From Clavaria fumosa (taxonomy: Eukaryota > Basidiomycota > Agaricomycetes > Agaricales > Clavariaceae), in contig OX637802.1 in the NCBI GenBank assembly GCA_951802425.1, positions 1,612,001-1,676,000 on the forward strand: a stretch of 64,000 nt of DNA, written 5' to 3'. Below are positions 11,459 to 22,940 of the stretch, one piece after another; the first letter of the stretch is position 1; each line of letters begins with the position of its first letter. The notes under the pieces are model-generated. The model did not search any database, was not told where the DNA came from, and was given only the letters and a program-made list of their open reading frames with translations. Position numbers and translations under genes: made by a program.

Positions 11459-13466
11459 GATGGGAGAGATGAAGAGAGGGATGACTGAGGGGGATTGTTA
11501 TGCAAGACGTAAGGTGGGAACAGTGTGGACAGTCTTTATCAAGGTGGAGACAAACAGAAGAGTAACCGACTTGAGGTAAAAGTGCGGAGAGAAAGGTTGT
11601 TGTTGAATAGACCCAAACGGAAAAACAAGGAGACATCTTTACCCATTTAGGGAATTTCCATAAATAGATATTGTTGAGATTATATATAAAATTATGTAAT
11701 AAAATTAATAAAAATCTGCTTTTGTGACAAAGGAAAGAGAGACTCTCTCACAATTGGAACTTTAAACCCTCATCCATCTTACATCATGGTGACTAGGCAG
11801 GGGCAGTGGCTTGAGAAAAAGGCTACCACCCGGATAGAGTTTTAGGGATCTTTCGCCGTATCGTCTTTCGTAAAGGGTTACACACGCGTGAGAGTTCCCT
11901 TCTATTCACCAATATATCACCCAAACTTGGATCGCACCTGCTTTGCTGTGCCTGGGAGGCCGTTGGCGGAGTAAGGAAAGTGCCCTAACAAGGGATTGTC
12001 GTTGTTGACAGTTGACACACACACCTGGTACAGCAGGGTCATCACGAGCCCGGAATACCGCCGCCAATCCCGTGTAAGGCTCATCGCGCTAAAATAAGAT
12101 GAATCGAACGTCCATGCAGGTCTGTCAGTCTGGCCTCCACAGGGGTGTTCACGACAGATACGCTTTTACATTTGGAATCCGGTCCAGTCCCATGGGATCC
12201 GAACCCACTATGTCGGATCCCAACTCTGGTTTATCCAGCATGAAGTCTGTTCTTGAAAAGGTGACCAGCGGAGAACTTAGTCAACATCATTAGATGTGAA
12301 AACAAGAAGGACGATTCAAACCCTGTTATTTCCTCGCATTGGGAATCTCAAACTTTGTTGAACCCGCGAGACGTATTCAGCCCTAAATCACTGAGCGCGG
12401 AAGGCGAAAGTGAATAAATACACTGAGGATTTCGCTGGACCTGCAAACACCAATCTCACGGTCAACGCTGTACAATATTTCAGGCGCACAATGCCATGGC
12501 GGACCTACTGAATTCGCTGCCAAAGCTCGTGGGTGGGAGACCTCGTGCCCGGTGGAGGCACACGGCTAGAGTCTCGAAGAACCCTAATCATCAACAGCAG
12601 CGTAACTCTGTCCAACATGGCATGTGCGGCACTCCTCAATGGAGTGTGGCGTTTCTGGGGTGTTTTGTTTGTCGATGTGAAGATAATTTGCCTTTCGTTA
12701 TGTACAGCATATGGCCCACCGTATCAGACGACCACAAGAATGATGACAAGAGCCTACTCGTTGAATTGTTGCCAATGCGTGGGATTGGGGTGTCACGGCG
12801 CCACCGAGCGTGCCACGCTTGTACATCCAAGGGCCATGTGAAGGAATCACGAATATGGCTTAAAAGCGCGGGCGTCAATTTTGACGGTGACGGCCCGGCA
12901 TAATCAGTAATCAGCGAGTGAAGACAGGGGCAAATGCTTTGATGGCCAAATGTTGTGTTAAATGCATGAGCCGTTCATCAAAGCACGCAAATGCCGAGCC
13001 AGAGGAGAATGAGAATCTGAGGGAGTCTTCTCGGTAACGTAGAAACGGGGACACCGATTCTCCGCGTCGACGTTGCCCTGTTTGAGAATATCCCTGTGGC
13101 AAATCAAGTACCGATGGAGCAGGGAAACTTGAGACGTAGAGTAGTGGCAGCGTTGTCGCCTGGACCTTGATGCGGATGCAGTTCCCCCCCCCGGAGATAA
13201 CTTCCGACAAACGATAGCGGTTAGATGCAATAATAGTTGGCGCGCTTCCACGACTGACCGAGTAGGGTTATTTTAGATCGTGGTTCCACGTAAGAGGAAT
13301 TTCAACCCTTCGTCGCGAGCTACGCCCTGCGTGGTTCAAGCTGAGCGTCCGTAGGCAAGCACGACGTGTTGCTGGTACCAAAAAAATAAACCGGAGGAAT
13401 AAAAACAAGGAACGTCGCGTGGTCACATGTCTTGGCTTTTCTTGCTACCCGGGCACGTGACTCTCC
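11459..13466. promoter_or_regulatory. 2-kb divergent region between WOPR gene B and the CysRS gene
   Basis: No conserved coding signal is visible. An AT-rich stretch lies at 11640-11720. Reading frames at 12099-12293 and 12496-12903 show no recognisable protein and are not called. The region must carry promoters for two divergent genes. Confidence 0.4.
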
Positions 13467-16400
13467 ATGATCCCGTATAGGATTGCTTTGACTCGATTGC
13501 ATTTTCCTGCTGGGTTGTCTCGCCTCCATTCAACCATGTCCGTAGCGCAACCACCGTGGAACTTACCTCAACGTCGATTTGATGATCCTGTTCTCAAAGT
13601 CTATAACTCCCTCACTCGTACCAAGGTTCGTAATCATTCCTTGCAAACTGACCATCTTGTCACTTGGCAATGGTTCAGACAGAATTTATCCCACGAAATG
13701 ATCGACTAGTAAAATGGTACAACTGTGGACCCACTGTTTACGAGCATTCGCATATGGGACACGCAAGGTATATCATCGTGTTCGTGTCGATGCAGCCACA
13801 GTCAAACGACGACCACAACCCAGGAACTACGTTACACAAGATATAATTCGGAGAATTATGACCGATTATTTTGGTTACGACGTCCAGTTTGTGATGAATA
13901 TAACTGACATCGACGACAAAGTTTGTATCGAGATTTGCATGCACGAGTGTTACATTAACGTTAATCTCTGTATATAAGATCATACAACACTCAAGGCAAT
14001 CGTTTCTGCTTGATAAATTCGTGTCCGAAACATCTATGCATCCTAAAGAAGTAGTCGCGCAGGTGCAAGTTGCATGGAACGCTTATTTGATGGCGAACCT
14101 GGTGAAGTTTTTACCGGAGGAAGAAAGGCCCTCGGTTGGCGACGAAGAAAAGGTTTGGAAGCGCATCGTGGAAAGGACTAGCGATGACGGGTGGAGGGCT
14201 GAGTGTCTCAAGAGTGAAGCTAAGTTCGACATGTACTATAAATCTGCCGTGAGTTTATCTGCTAGTGATGCAACGAAAAATTGAACTTTTTCTCGCCAGG
14301 CTGGCACTTATACCTCTCTCAGAGAGATAGAAGATATCGTCAAATCTGACGCTGCTACAAGGGACGACGCATTGAAACTGATCGAGAAATCTCACGATGT
14401 TCTCAAGTTCCATCTTGACGCTCGGGTACTGAACGTTCTTGGTTTTCTTCGCTCGCCACTGAATCACTGCAGTTCGGGCACACAGTAACAGACCCCTCCG
14501 TTTCACTCTCACACGCGACGCGATATGAGGCGTCATTCTTCAAGGACATGGCTCGGCTGCGCGTGCGAAGGCCAGACGTTCTAACACGAGTGACGGAGTT
14601 CGTGCCAGAAATTGCATCTTTCATTGCGGGCATCATGAAGAAGGGTTACGCGTATGAAGTAGAGGGTAGCGTCTACTTCGATACGGAGGCGTTTGATGGC
14701 AATGATGGTCATCACTATGCGAAACTTGAGCCCTGGAGCAAGGGGAACAGGTCTCTATTGCAGGAGGGAGAAGGTTGCGTCCAACATACAGCTCATTGAA
14801 CGAATCTCACCTACTGCGTCCTTGTGTTCTATAGGCGCCTTGACTCTCGGGCGCGGCCGACGCTCGTTATCGGACTTTGCTCTCTGGAAAGCCTCTAAAC
14901 CGGGTGAGCCGTCGTGGCCCTCTCCCTGGGGCGCAGGACGCCCAGGCTGGCATATCGAGTGTTCGGTAATGGCCAGCGCATTTTTTGGGGACAATATGGA
15001 TATCCATTCAGGGGGAAGTGACCTGGCGTTTCCACATCATGACAATGAGATGGCCCAAGCTGAGGTGCGTTAGTCAGCGTCTGTTACTCGGCGTACGTTA
15101 TTCGCGGATCTTAGAACGCCCAATGCGCTAGGCATATCATGGCTGCAACGCGTGGGTCAATTATTTTTTACATACGGGTCACCTGCATATCGAAGGACTC
15201 AAGATGAGCAAGTCCTTGAAGAATTTCATCACCATTGATGTAAGTTGCACGAAGTTTATTGAGGATAACGTTTGAGTTACAGCCGCGCCGACAACGCTAG
15301 GAAATTCTGCAACGATATACCGCTCGCCAATTACGCCTTGCATTCCTAACTCAATTGTGGAGTGCCAAAGTGGATTTCTCCGAGTCCCTTATGATCGGAG
15401 ACGTCAGGAATACCGAGATTACATTCAATGTACGTAGCTAGGATTTCCGGCTAGAATCTGGGGTGGTGATTTTGTGACGGAGTGCTGACATTCCAAACGA
15501 CCCTTACAGAACTTCTTCACGAACGTCAAGGCAATAATTGGCCGCGCCTCAAGTACGGCATCGGACAGGCAGCATAATTATGAAACGGACGAGATCGAAT
15601 TGACTAAACGGTGCTTCGTTTTGCCTCGCAACTTGCGTCAGTAGTTCTCATCCACGCACCTGACACGCAGCGTCCATGAATCCCAAGTAGCGTTCCGCGT
15701 GGCACTGTGTGATTCATTTAACACACCGCAAGCGCTCGATGTCCTTCGGGAGCTGGTATCGCGTGCGAATATCTATATGAATAGCAAAGGCGCGAGTGTG
15801 AATGTCGCAATAATAGAATACACGGCGAGGTGGGTCGGAAAGATGCTCAGGATGTTTGGGCTGGGCGAAGGCGAGAATGAAGAGATCGGGTGGGGTCAAG
15901 AGACCAACGGGAAACAGTCTGTCAACGTGAGCGCCCCTTCCTCCCCCCCCCCCCCCCCCCTCTCTGGCCGCAAACGCACGCTTCGATTCACACACGCGTA
16001 CCCCTGTAATGGGTGTCCCAGAGCGAGGAAGCCTTCATGCCGTATCTGCGCGTGCTATCGTCGTTCCGGGACGGAGTCCGCCGACTCGCAATGGAAGGCG
16101 GCGCCCTGAAGGATATCTTAGCACTCTGCGACAAGCTCCGGGACTCTGATTTGGTGCCCCTCGGTGTTGCGTTGGATGATCAAGAAGGTGGGTTAACTTT
16201 GCCGCCGCTTGCTGTGGTTCTGCGCGTTGATTTTTTGGTGTGGGTCAGATGGTCAGGCGCTGGTGAAGCTTGTCCCTCCCGAAGAGTTGATAAAGGCTCG
16301 AGAGGAGAAGCAGGCGCAGGCGCAGTTGAAGGCCGCCAATAAGGCCGCAGCTGCCGAGGCAGAACGACAGAGACAAATGCAGAAATTGGAGAAGGCAAAA

Positions 16401-16598
16401 ATTGCGCCCGAAGAGATGTTCAAGCCACCACACGTGCCCGAGGGAACGTATGGTAGTTGGAATGAGGCAGGCTTACCACTGACAAATGGAGAGGGAAAGG
16501 AGCTCAGCAAGAGCCAGGCGAAGAAGGCCCAGAAGGAGTGGACAGCTCAGAAAAGACTACACGACGACTTTCTGGCTCAAGATCGGGGAAAGGCGTAG
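13467..16598 (+). CDS. Cysteinyl-tRNA synthetase, probably dual-targeted
   Basis: Thirteen exons (13467-13625, 13679-13767, 13824-13920, 13979-14248, 14300-14425, 14473-14773, 14835-15064, 15132-15239, 15301-15429, 15510-15610, 15671-15926, 16022-16187, 16249-16598); 793 residues from the first ATG, 770 from the second at 13536. It charges tRNA-Cys. Marks of the class I enzyme are [18 protein letters not shown] with its zinc-binding cysteine and HxGH-like signature, [40 protein letters not shown], and the KMSKSLKNF signature. The C-terminal end is a charged K/A/E-rich helix typical of eukaryotic cytosolic CysRS. The 23 residues before the second Met ([20 protein letters not shown]...) are basic, hydroxylated and lack acids, like a mitochondrial presequence. 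Intron 11 contains an 18-base C run (15943-15960). Confidence 0.93.
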
Positions 16599-16916
16599 CG
16601 GTAGAGCATCACGCAGCATCTCTGAATCTCACGAGCCCTCGCGCCTGGATGGACGTGTGTCAAGATAAAATGTTCACTCGGTTTTCTAGTGGCGTCCGAG
16701 GACATTCACACAAGGCCATGGGAATGGCTAATGTACTGCCGTATTACTGTACATACGAAAGTTTTCACGAATGGCAAGCCGCAGGGCTGATGCGTGAGCG
16801 GGGTATGGACGGCGGACACGTGTTCCAGGTTAACGGCCAGAGCGCGCGGCGCCGCGCCGCTGCACATCAGATCTGCCGTAAATCGCGCTGTTCGTACCGT
16901 TATCATCATCATCATC
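16599..16916. other. Intergenic region, CysRS to GLTP
   Basis: No gene was seen in these 318 bp. A short (ATC)n run ends directly at the GLTP start codon. Confidence 0.5.
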
Positions 16917-17759
16917 ATGGCCCCTTACCTCGACACGGTCAAGGTATCTCGCCATCTTTTTATCTTTGGATTGCAAAGCGGATTCCCATTTTGAAAGTCT
17001 TTCGCAGATGTACCTGTCACAGAGGCGGGCGTGGATACTAAGCAATTCTTAGAGGCATCAGAGGGCGTTGTTGGGCTGTTCGGTTAGCATTGTGGAGGCC
17101 CACACTGTTGCGTGAACCAGATTTCTGACTACACCGTAGATATCCTTGGATCCGCGGCGTTCATACCTGTGCAAACCGATTTGAGGGGCAATATTGCGGT
17201 AAGTAGGGACGTCGTCGGTTTGACCTTTCGCCCGTTAATTTCTCCTCGATAGAAAGTCCGCACTCGCTATGAGGCCGACCCTGTCAAATCCGCTACTCTC
17301 CAGCTTCTCGTCGAGGACGAGCGGCAAGAGAAGAAACGCATAGCAACAGAAGGGCTCATGTGGCTCGTCCGGGGTCTCTCCTTCACCTGCAACGCACTCC
17401 TCAACGCGGAGTCGAACAAATCTCAAGAGCTCTCCGAGTCGTTTGTTATCGCGTACGACGCCACGCTGAAGAAGTTCCATAACTTTGTTGTCAAGGCTAT
17501 CTTCGCGGTTGGTACCGGGTTTAATAGGTTTTTGACGGCGCTGTACTGACGTCGAATGCCGAAATTTTAGGTTGCGTTGAAGGCATGCCCGCACCGCAAC
17601 GATTTCTACGCAAAGCTCTCGAAAGATCCGCATTCAGACTTCGTCGTAGCCGAGAGCACGCTCCATGAGCAGCTTGACAAGTGGCTCGCTGCATTGAAAG
17701 GAATAGTGGAAATGATCGAGACCTTCTATGAAAAGGGCGGCCATGGGAAAGGTTTCTAA
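16917..17759 (+). CDS. Glycolipid transfer protein (GLTP domain)
   Basis: Five exons (16917-16943, 16998-17082, 17140-17198, 17253-17507, 17571-17759) encode 204 residues, close to the 209 of human GLTP. The family moves glycosphingolipids between membranes in the cytosol. The sugar-binding surface is visible as IPVQTDLRGNIAKVRTRY (the D, N and K positions of the headgroup site), then EGLMWLVRGLSFTCNALL with its tryptophan, and ALKACPHRNDFYAKL with the conserved histidine. The acceptor of intron 1 is placed at 16997, because SFADVPVTEAGVD keeps the frame, rather than at the AG 15 bases further on. The gene follows CysRS on the same strand. Confidence 0.9.
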
Positions 17760-19994
17760 TTCTTTAGTTGGACAACCATAACCTTCTCGACGCGTACCAC
17801 TATATGCCCTTGTACCGTCGGATCCTTTTGGAAGCAAATACTTCGGAAATCTCACCAAAACTTTGTTTTTTTGGTTCACCACAAACACGTTTCTCCCTTT
17901 CAGCCTGGGTCAACCAAAATTGTAATGTAAGGTTGTGATTTCATATGTTTCCTTCTCGCAGTTAGCAGAAGTTCATAATCCTTTACCTGCCACCCCCAAA
18001 GTCTAAACTCGGTCCGCGAACCGTCGAAGCAAGCCCCCGTGTCCTATTGAACAAGCGCCCATTAATAATATCCGCCGCTGCTTTGCGATCTGAGTGTGAC
18101 GTGTGACAAGTGGCTTTTTACAAACAGCGTGACTTTTTCGCGCTTTTCCGTTTCCACAAAAGAGACTGCGGGAAATTTATTTAGGTTGATTCATGATGGT
18201 ACAGTTCTCGGGAGATCGTCGGAATACCGCGCAGTTTACACGCGCACGAATTAAGCGCAACTTGTACCTGTCCGGCCGTGTGGGCCATATCAGATCAACC
18301 TGGGCACACTCTGATGTGTGCAAAACCAGATGTGAGGTATGAGAACGCCGAAGAAGCAAATGCGTATTTGTATATAGCCCACCCGAGGGCTGAAGAAGAC
18401 ACGAGGTGTTATTGCAAAAATTATTGCAGATATTTGCTCATTTCGTTCCGCAAAAAACGTGAGAAACTCACAACGGGGAAGAAACACCGATGTATAATTA
18501 CACGGAGATCACACGAAAAAAAGACCCTTAAGCCGGTTGGGCTCCGGGACCAGTAAATGTCCGATAGAGTCGTGATGAATGCGGCGATAGGGAATGAATT
18601 GGGAAAAAACGATTGTGCGGCAAAGGAGGCAGGAGCTTATCCCGAACTTTTCTGGCGGGCTTTACCCATGCATGACAGGTGCAAGGGGGGGGGGGGGGGG
18701 GGGGGGTGGTTTGAGCGGCACGGAGGAAAATCCCGACCCAGACTTGTATTTATGAATGCCGGCATCAACATGAGACTCATCGGTGTGAACGCGAAGATAG
18801 AAGTCGTTTGTGACGTACAAATTTAGTCGTGCAATCGTTTTGACCGGTGACACTTTTGATGAATACATGCGCGACATTAGAAAGCCCAGGAACAAAGCAG
18901 CGCGCACATGTGCGTGTGCGAGCGTGTGATGAGGCCAGGACCTTGTGTGTCGCCGCTTAACAAGGTTTGAGATGTTAAGCGCAAGGCGAAAATAAAACGT
19001 AACTCACTTAAACAAGAACTCTATCTGAGATATCATCGGAACAAAACATCCCCCAAAACTCGCTTTGCAAGGCATAGGCTGAGCAGTGAAAGATAGCGGT
19101 TAAAGGCACCGCTTCGGAAAGTGGATAAATTCCGGAGCTGGAGGCGAGGGGCGACACTCTACTTACTTTGGTCACTGACGTGTGCGGTCCTTCGAAGGAA
19201 AGGAACCTACCAAGATGTCCGGTAAACCGCACCGAGAGAGAAACTTTCTTCGCTCAAGCGCCGCAATCCAGGAGTCAGACCCAGAGTTGCGGTACAGGTT
19301 TAGTGCACATGTGCAGCCATCATCCAGAGCGCTAGGTTGCTCGTCATGAAGGCACATGAGAACATACGGACCGGACTCTGCGAACGCTCGATCCGTCTTC
19401 TGGAAATCCAGGTCATTGCCTCCCGTATCTGTTGTATCCCGCGAAGCATCATGGGTGGGGCGATCAGACCGAGGACAGGCTACACACCTTGTGTTCGCAT
19501 CGTTCGGTTACAGAAATAAACGAATGGAGATAGGCGGTCTCGGAAGAAGAAAAGCTGGTGTGCATGATAGAGCGTGCGACAAAGTTACGGCGGAGAGTAG
19601 AGGAAGAGCGCGATTTGTCACACGTAGAGTTGACGTGACGCTGACGTCTTTTCGAATCCAGAGCTCAAGAGACGGACACGTAGCGGTCTCCTAAGAACGA
19701 CCGTCTGATATCTCTGAGGAGCTTCTTAACCTTGGCGAGCAAAGTGTCAGAGCCTGGGGACACCAGCAAAAATAGCTTGGGAGTAAATTTGTCGATGGCC
19801 AGTAACGAATGGGCCACTGAGGTGTTTTTCAACTTGAAGCGGATCAGATCAAGACAATGTCACAGTCGCAACTTGCGAAGAGCCATCTTGTTACCAGTGC
19901 TCCGCTATAGTCACGTATACACAGGGTGAGTGGTAAAGGCAAACGAGCCAAAAAAAAACAACAGGAGTATTGCATCAGACGCGTAAGCATGCAT
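17760..19994. other. Gene-poor region
   Basis: No conserved coding sequence was recognised in 2.2 kb. It contains a 22-base G run and is bounded on the right by the TA/CAGT transposon end. Short reading frames here show no family features. Confidence 0.45.
18685..18706. repeat. 22-base poly-G tract
   Basis: An uninterrupted run of 22 G on the plus strand. Its length may vary between strains or reflect assembly error. Confidence 0.9.
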
Positions 19995-19996
19995 TA

Positions 19997-20774
19997 CAGT
20001 TGAACATGGCATAACGTATCACGGGTAAACGTATATTTCGGATAACGTATTGATTTTGGGCCCTAACCAAGTTGGTTTGCGGTAAATTATACGAAAACTG
20101 GCATAACGAATAACGTATGGGGCTGGGCCCCAAAATATACGTTCTTGCGGGCACCCAGGTCCAATTATCAGGCATGATTTGAAATGAAAATACTTTTTTT
20201 TTTCGGCCTTCCCTTGCAGCGGGCCAGCACCAGATCCCTATGTCTAACAGCTATGATAGACTATCCGGAAAAAAATTGCCAAAAGACACTCCTGCCAGCT
20301 CTGCAATGCCTGTTTATGAGGCCAAACGAAAAAACTTGACCCTCCACGACTGGTTAACCGTCTTCGCCTATGTGGATCAGCATAAGGGGATGTCGCAAAG
20401 TGAGATTGTGGAGCATTTCCGTACCAGGTGCGAAGGGGCCCCTGTCTTTACTCAAGCAATGTTATCAAGAAGGCTTGCCGACTGCAACAAGATGGAGAAA
20501 CGAGGTTTAGCTAAGAAGACTAGAAGGGGCATGCTTGGACAGACTTGGTGAGGTAGACAATGCACGGATATTGTCACAAGAGGCCCGACGCCTTCGTGGG
20601 CATTTGCGAAGACAGCAGGTGGCGAAGGCGCAGCAGACGACACTGGACCATTTTTGGAAACCGTCACACATCACACATGTCACATAATATGTGACACATA
20701 GGTTACCGTATACCCACGATACCGTATTAGTTTTAGGGTCTGACCGTCGTTATACGTTATGCCATGTTCAACTG
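19997..20774. mobile_element. Non-autonomous pogo/Tigger-like DNA transposon
   Basis: Perfect 23-bp terminal inverted repeats lie at 19997-20019 (beginning CAGTTGAACATGGCATAACG) and 20752-20774. Both ends are flanked by TA (19995-19996 and 20775-20776). CAGT termini with a TA duplication are the hallmark of the pogo/Fot1 branch of Tc1/mariner. Inside are a transposase N-terminal DNA-binding domain (20240-20551) and, in another frame, a transposase-like C-terminal tail (20583-20687). The catalytic DDE centre is absent, so the copy is an internal-deletion derivative. A hairpin, TGTCACAT-AAT-ATGTGACA, lies at 20678-20696 near the right end. Confidence 0.85.
20240..20551 (+). pseudogene. CENP-B/Psq-type HTH domain fragment of a transposase
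   Basis: A 103-residue open frame. Residues about 30-85 (LTLHDWLTVFAYVDQHKGMS, QSEIVEHFRTRCEGAPVFTQ, AMLSRRLADC) match the first helix-turn-helix of CENP-B/pogo/Tigger transposases, which binds the element's own ends. It stops soon afterwards, before the second HTH and the DDE domain. It could still make a small DNA-binding protein, which is speculation. A short frame at 20583-20687 encodes ARRLRGHLRRQQVAKAQ and QTTLDHFWKPS, like a pogo-type C-terminal tail with a PCNA-box-like QxxLxxFW. Confidence 0.75.
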
Positions 20775-20961
20775 TATATTCCAGAGCTTGGTTCAGGGCG
20801 TTAGAAATCTTGAGAGTCCATGTTACGTTCGAGGCAGAAGAGAGCCAAAGTAAACAGTTCGCGTTCAGAGTGCTCGCTAAGCAGACGGTGCTGCAGAGTG
20901 GTTGGTTACAGGGTAACCTGGAGAACAATATGACAGTCTCAAATGACCTTTGGATATTGAT

Positions 20962-21035
20962 GGTTCGATGGCGTAGTTGGTTATCGCATCTGTCTAACAC
21001 ACAGAAGGCCCCCAGTTCGAGCCTGGGTCGAATCA
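20962..21035 (+). tRNA. tRNA-Val (AAC)
   Basis: The 74-nt gene folds as a full cloverleaf. The acceptor stem GGTTCGA pairs with TCGAATC and the discriminator is A. The anticodon stem TCTGT/ACAGA encloses loop CTAACAC with anticodon AAC (20996-20998). The T arm CCCAG-TTCGAGC-CTGGG is perfect, and no intron is present. A T-rich run follows from 21037, suiting RNA polymerase III termination. It ends 33 bp before the palC start codon. Confidence 0.93.
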
Positions 21036-21068
21036 TTCTTTTGTCTTTTTTTTCCTCTTCTCTTTGCC

Positions 21069-22649
21069 ATGGGCACTTACGTCTACGAGCTCCCCACCAC
21101 TGGATCAGTATCCTTCGCCAATTTCTGCTCAGACCAAACACCTGGTAATGCTCATGCTGCGCACATCTCCGAGGCCACTCAGGCTCGCGCCAATCTGAGG
21201 GCTGCCCTCAAGGAGAGCAAACGATCAGACGACGATGAGAAGGACCATCTTAGGCTCGTCAAGGTGTGCTGGCCGTTTCCCCTTTCCGCGATTGGCAGAA
21301 AAAGGAGCTAATCCTGCTAGTGATTCGTAGATTGTAGAGGAATATCTTCCTCATCTCCTAGGTATTATGGCCTGTGTGTCCGCAGGCGAAATCACGCTGA
21401 AAGCCGAACCCAGTACGGCCCTGAGCTCTTGTCCCGTAAGCCAAAACTTATGAGGTTGCAGTCTTCAGCTGGCGCACGACACTCTCTGCAACACTTTTCA
21501 ACACGTCCCCTCGACTCCCGTTTCCCTCTCTCAACACTGATCTTGCCTTTTCTCTTCTGACTTATGCCTTTGCCCTCTCCAACCTTGCACACTCTACCGT
21601 CTTGTCCCTTGGGAATTATGAACACGAGCGCGGGTTGTCTGACGCCCAGAGGAAGCGCCAAGACGAGAAACTCAACTTGGCCGCGACCCTATTATGCAGG
21701 GCAAGTGGTGTATTCGTCTTTCTCGCGGACAAGGTTCTAGCCGTTTGGGAGGGTGCATCGCCGGAGCAGCTCACAAAATCCCGCCCCCCCGAACTTGTTC
21801 CGGACGTCAGCAACGCGCTAGCAAAGTGCGTATGTATACATCCTTCTCGTGCGCGTTTTTTAAAGAATTCGGACCAAACCCCTTTCTGAAAGGCTAGCCC
21901 TTGCCGATGCCCAGACGCTCGCCATCCGAAAACTGCTGACCCGATCCGCGTACGACGTCGCCGTCATGCCCGGCCCGCCCCTCCCGAAGTCGCACCCCGC
22001 GCCGGGTCTCATCGCCAAGCTGCATCTCGAGTGCGCGGCGCTGTACGCGGGCGCGCGCGCGCTCCTGGGCGACGTGTGCGCGGAGATGAGGAGGTATGTT
22101 GCTGACGAGGGCGCTTTTCATGCTGCGCTTGCTCATAAGTGGCTTGGCGTGGACGCCGGCGAGACGGTTGGGTCGTCCAGTGGTGGTGGGGAGGCGGTGG
22201 CGTGGCTGGCGTGGGCGAAGCACGAGCTGGACGAGCTCAAGGGTCGCAGTGTGCTCGCCGGGAAGGATAAGAAAAAACGTGGGAAAGTGGCAGAAGAGTC
22301 TGAGCGCGTTGGTGTATTCCATAAGTACTACAAGAAAATCAATGACTCTGTGCGTCGCACTCTTTGACTGTCTTCTTGCCACCCTTTGACCCTGAATCTC
22401 CCCCAACAGTTGACGTTCCAGCCGGTCCCTACACAAGCAGCTCTGCAAGCACAAATACCTGCAGGTCGACTTGCCGTGTTAGCGAAACCATATACACGCC
22501 CTATCCCTGCATTTGGGCCTGGCTCGTTGGAGGACACGCGCAGGAAAACGGAGGCATTAGATTTAGACGATGACGAAACAAGGGGAAAACAAAGTGATGA
22601 GACTAGCTTATACCCAGGTCGTGGGTCGTTTACTGGGTCATATTGTTAG
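21069..22649 (+). CDS. pH-response protein PalC/Rim23 (BRO1 domain)
   Basis: Five exons (21069-21263, 21331-21412, 21462-21825, 21893-22349, 22410-22649) give 445 residues. PalC/Rim23 is an ESCRT-linked BRO1 protein at the plasma membrane in the fungal alkaline-pH (Rim/Pal) pathway. Visible are the typical N terminus (YVYELPTTGSVSFANFC), FSWRTTLSATLFNTSPRLP, SLLTYAFALSNLAHS, YEHERGLSDAQRK with LNLAATLLCRASGVF, HKYYKKINDSLTFQPVP, and the proline-rich end KPYTRPIPAFGPGSL. It is somewhat shorter than A. nidulans PalC. A tRNA gene sits immediately upstream, leaving little room for its promoter. Confidence 0.82.
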
Positions 22650-22940
22650 TGTGTATGAGATGATGCTTACGTATCTATACTGCCAAGACAAAGACTAGAC
22701 ACAGAGCCAAGACCAAGACTAAAGACAATGTTAACCACCATGTTAACCACCACCATCATCACCACCATCATTGCTAAAGACACCGACTTATCACGTGAAC
22801 ATGTAACCCTCTCCGTGCGACATGTTATAGGGCGCTAAAATTGTATCCCTGCACACAATCAAACATGGTCTGATCATCCTATTTTCTTGTCATTTTCTTG
22901 ACTGATCCGTGTAGTCCGCACCCTCCCCCTCCTCTTCCCA

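Noticed and set aside
11755..11766. Wor1-like TTAAAGTTT site (8 of 9 match on the minus strand) upstream of WOPR B
   Set aside because: One mismatch; such near-matches are expected by chance about once in several kilobases.
12496..12903. 135-codon frame in the region between WOPR B and CysRS
   Set aside because: No recognisable motif, no splice context and ordinary chance length for this base composition.
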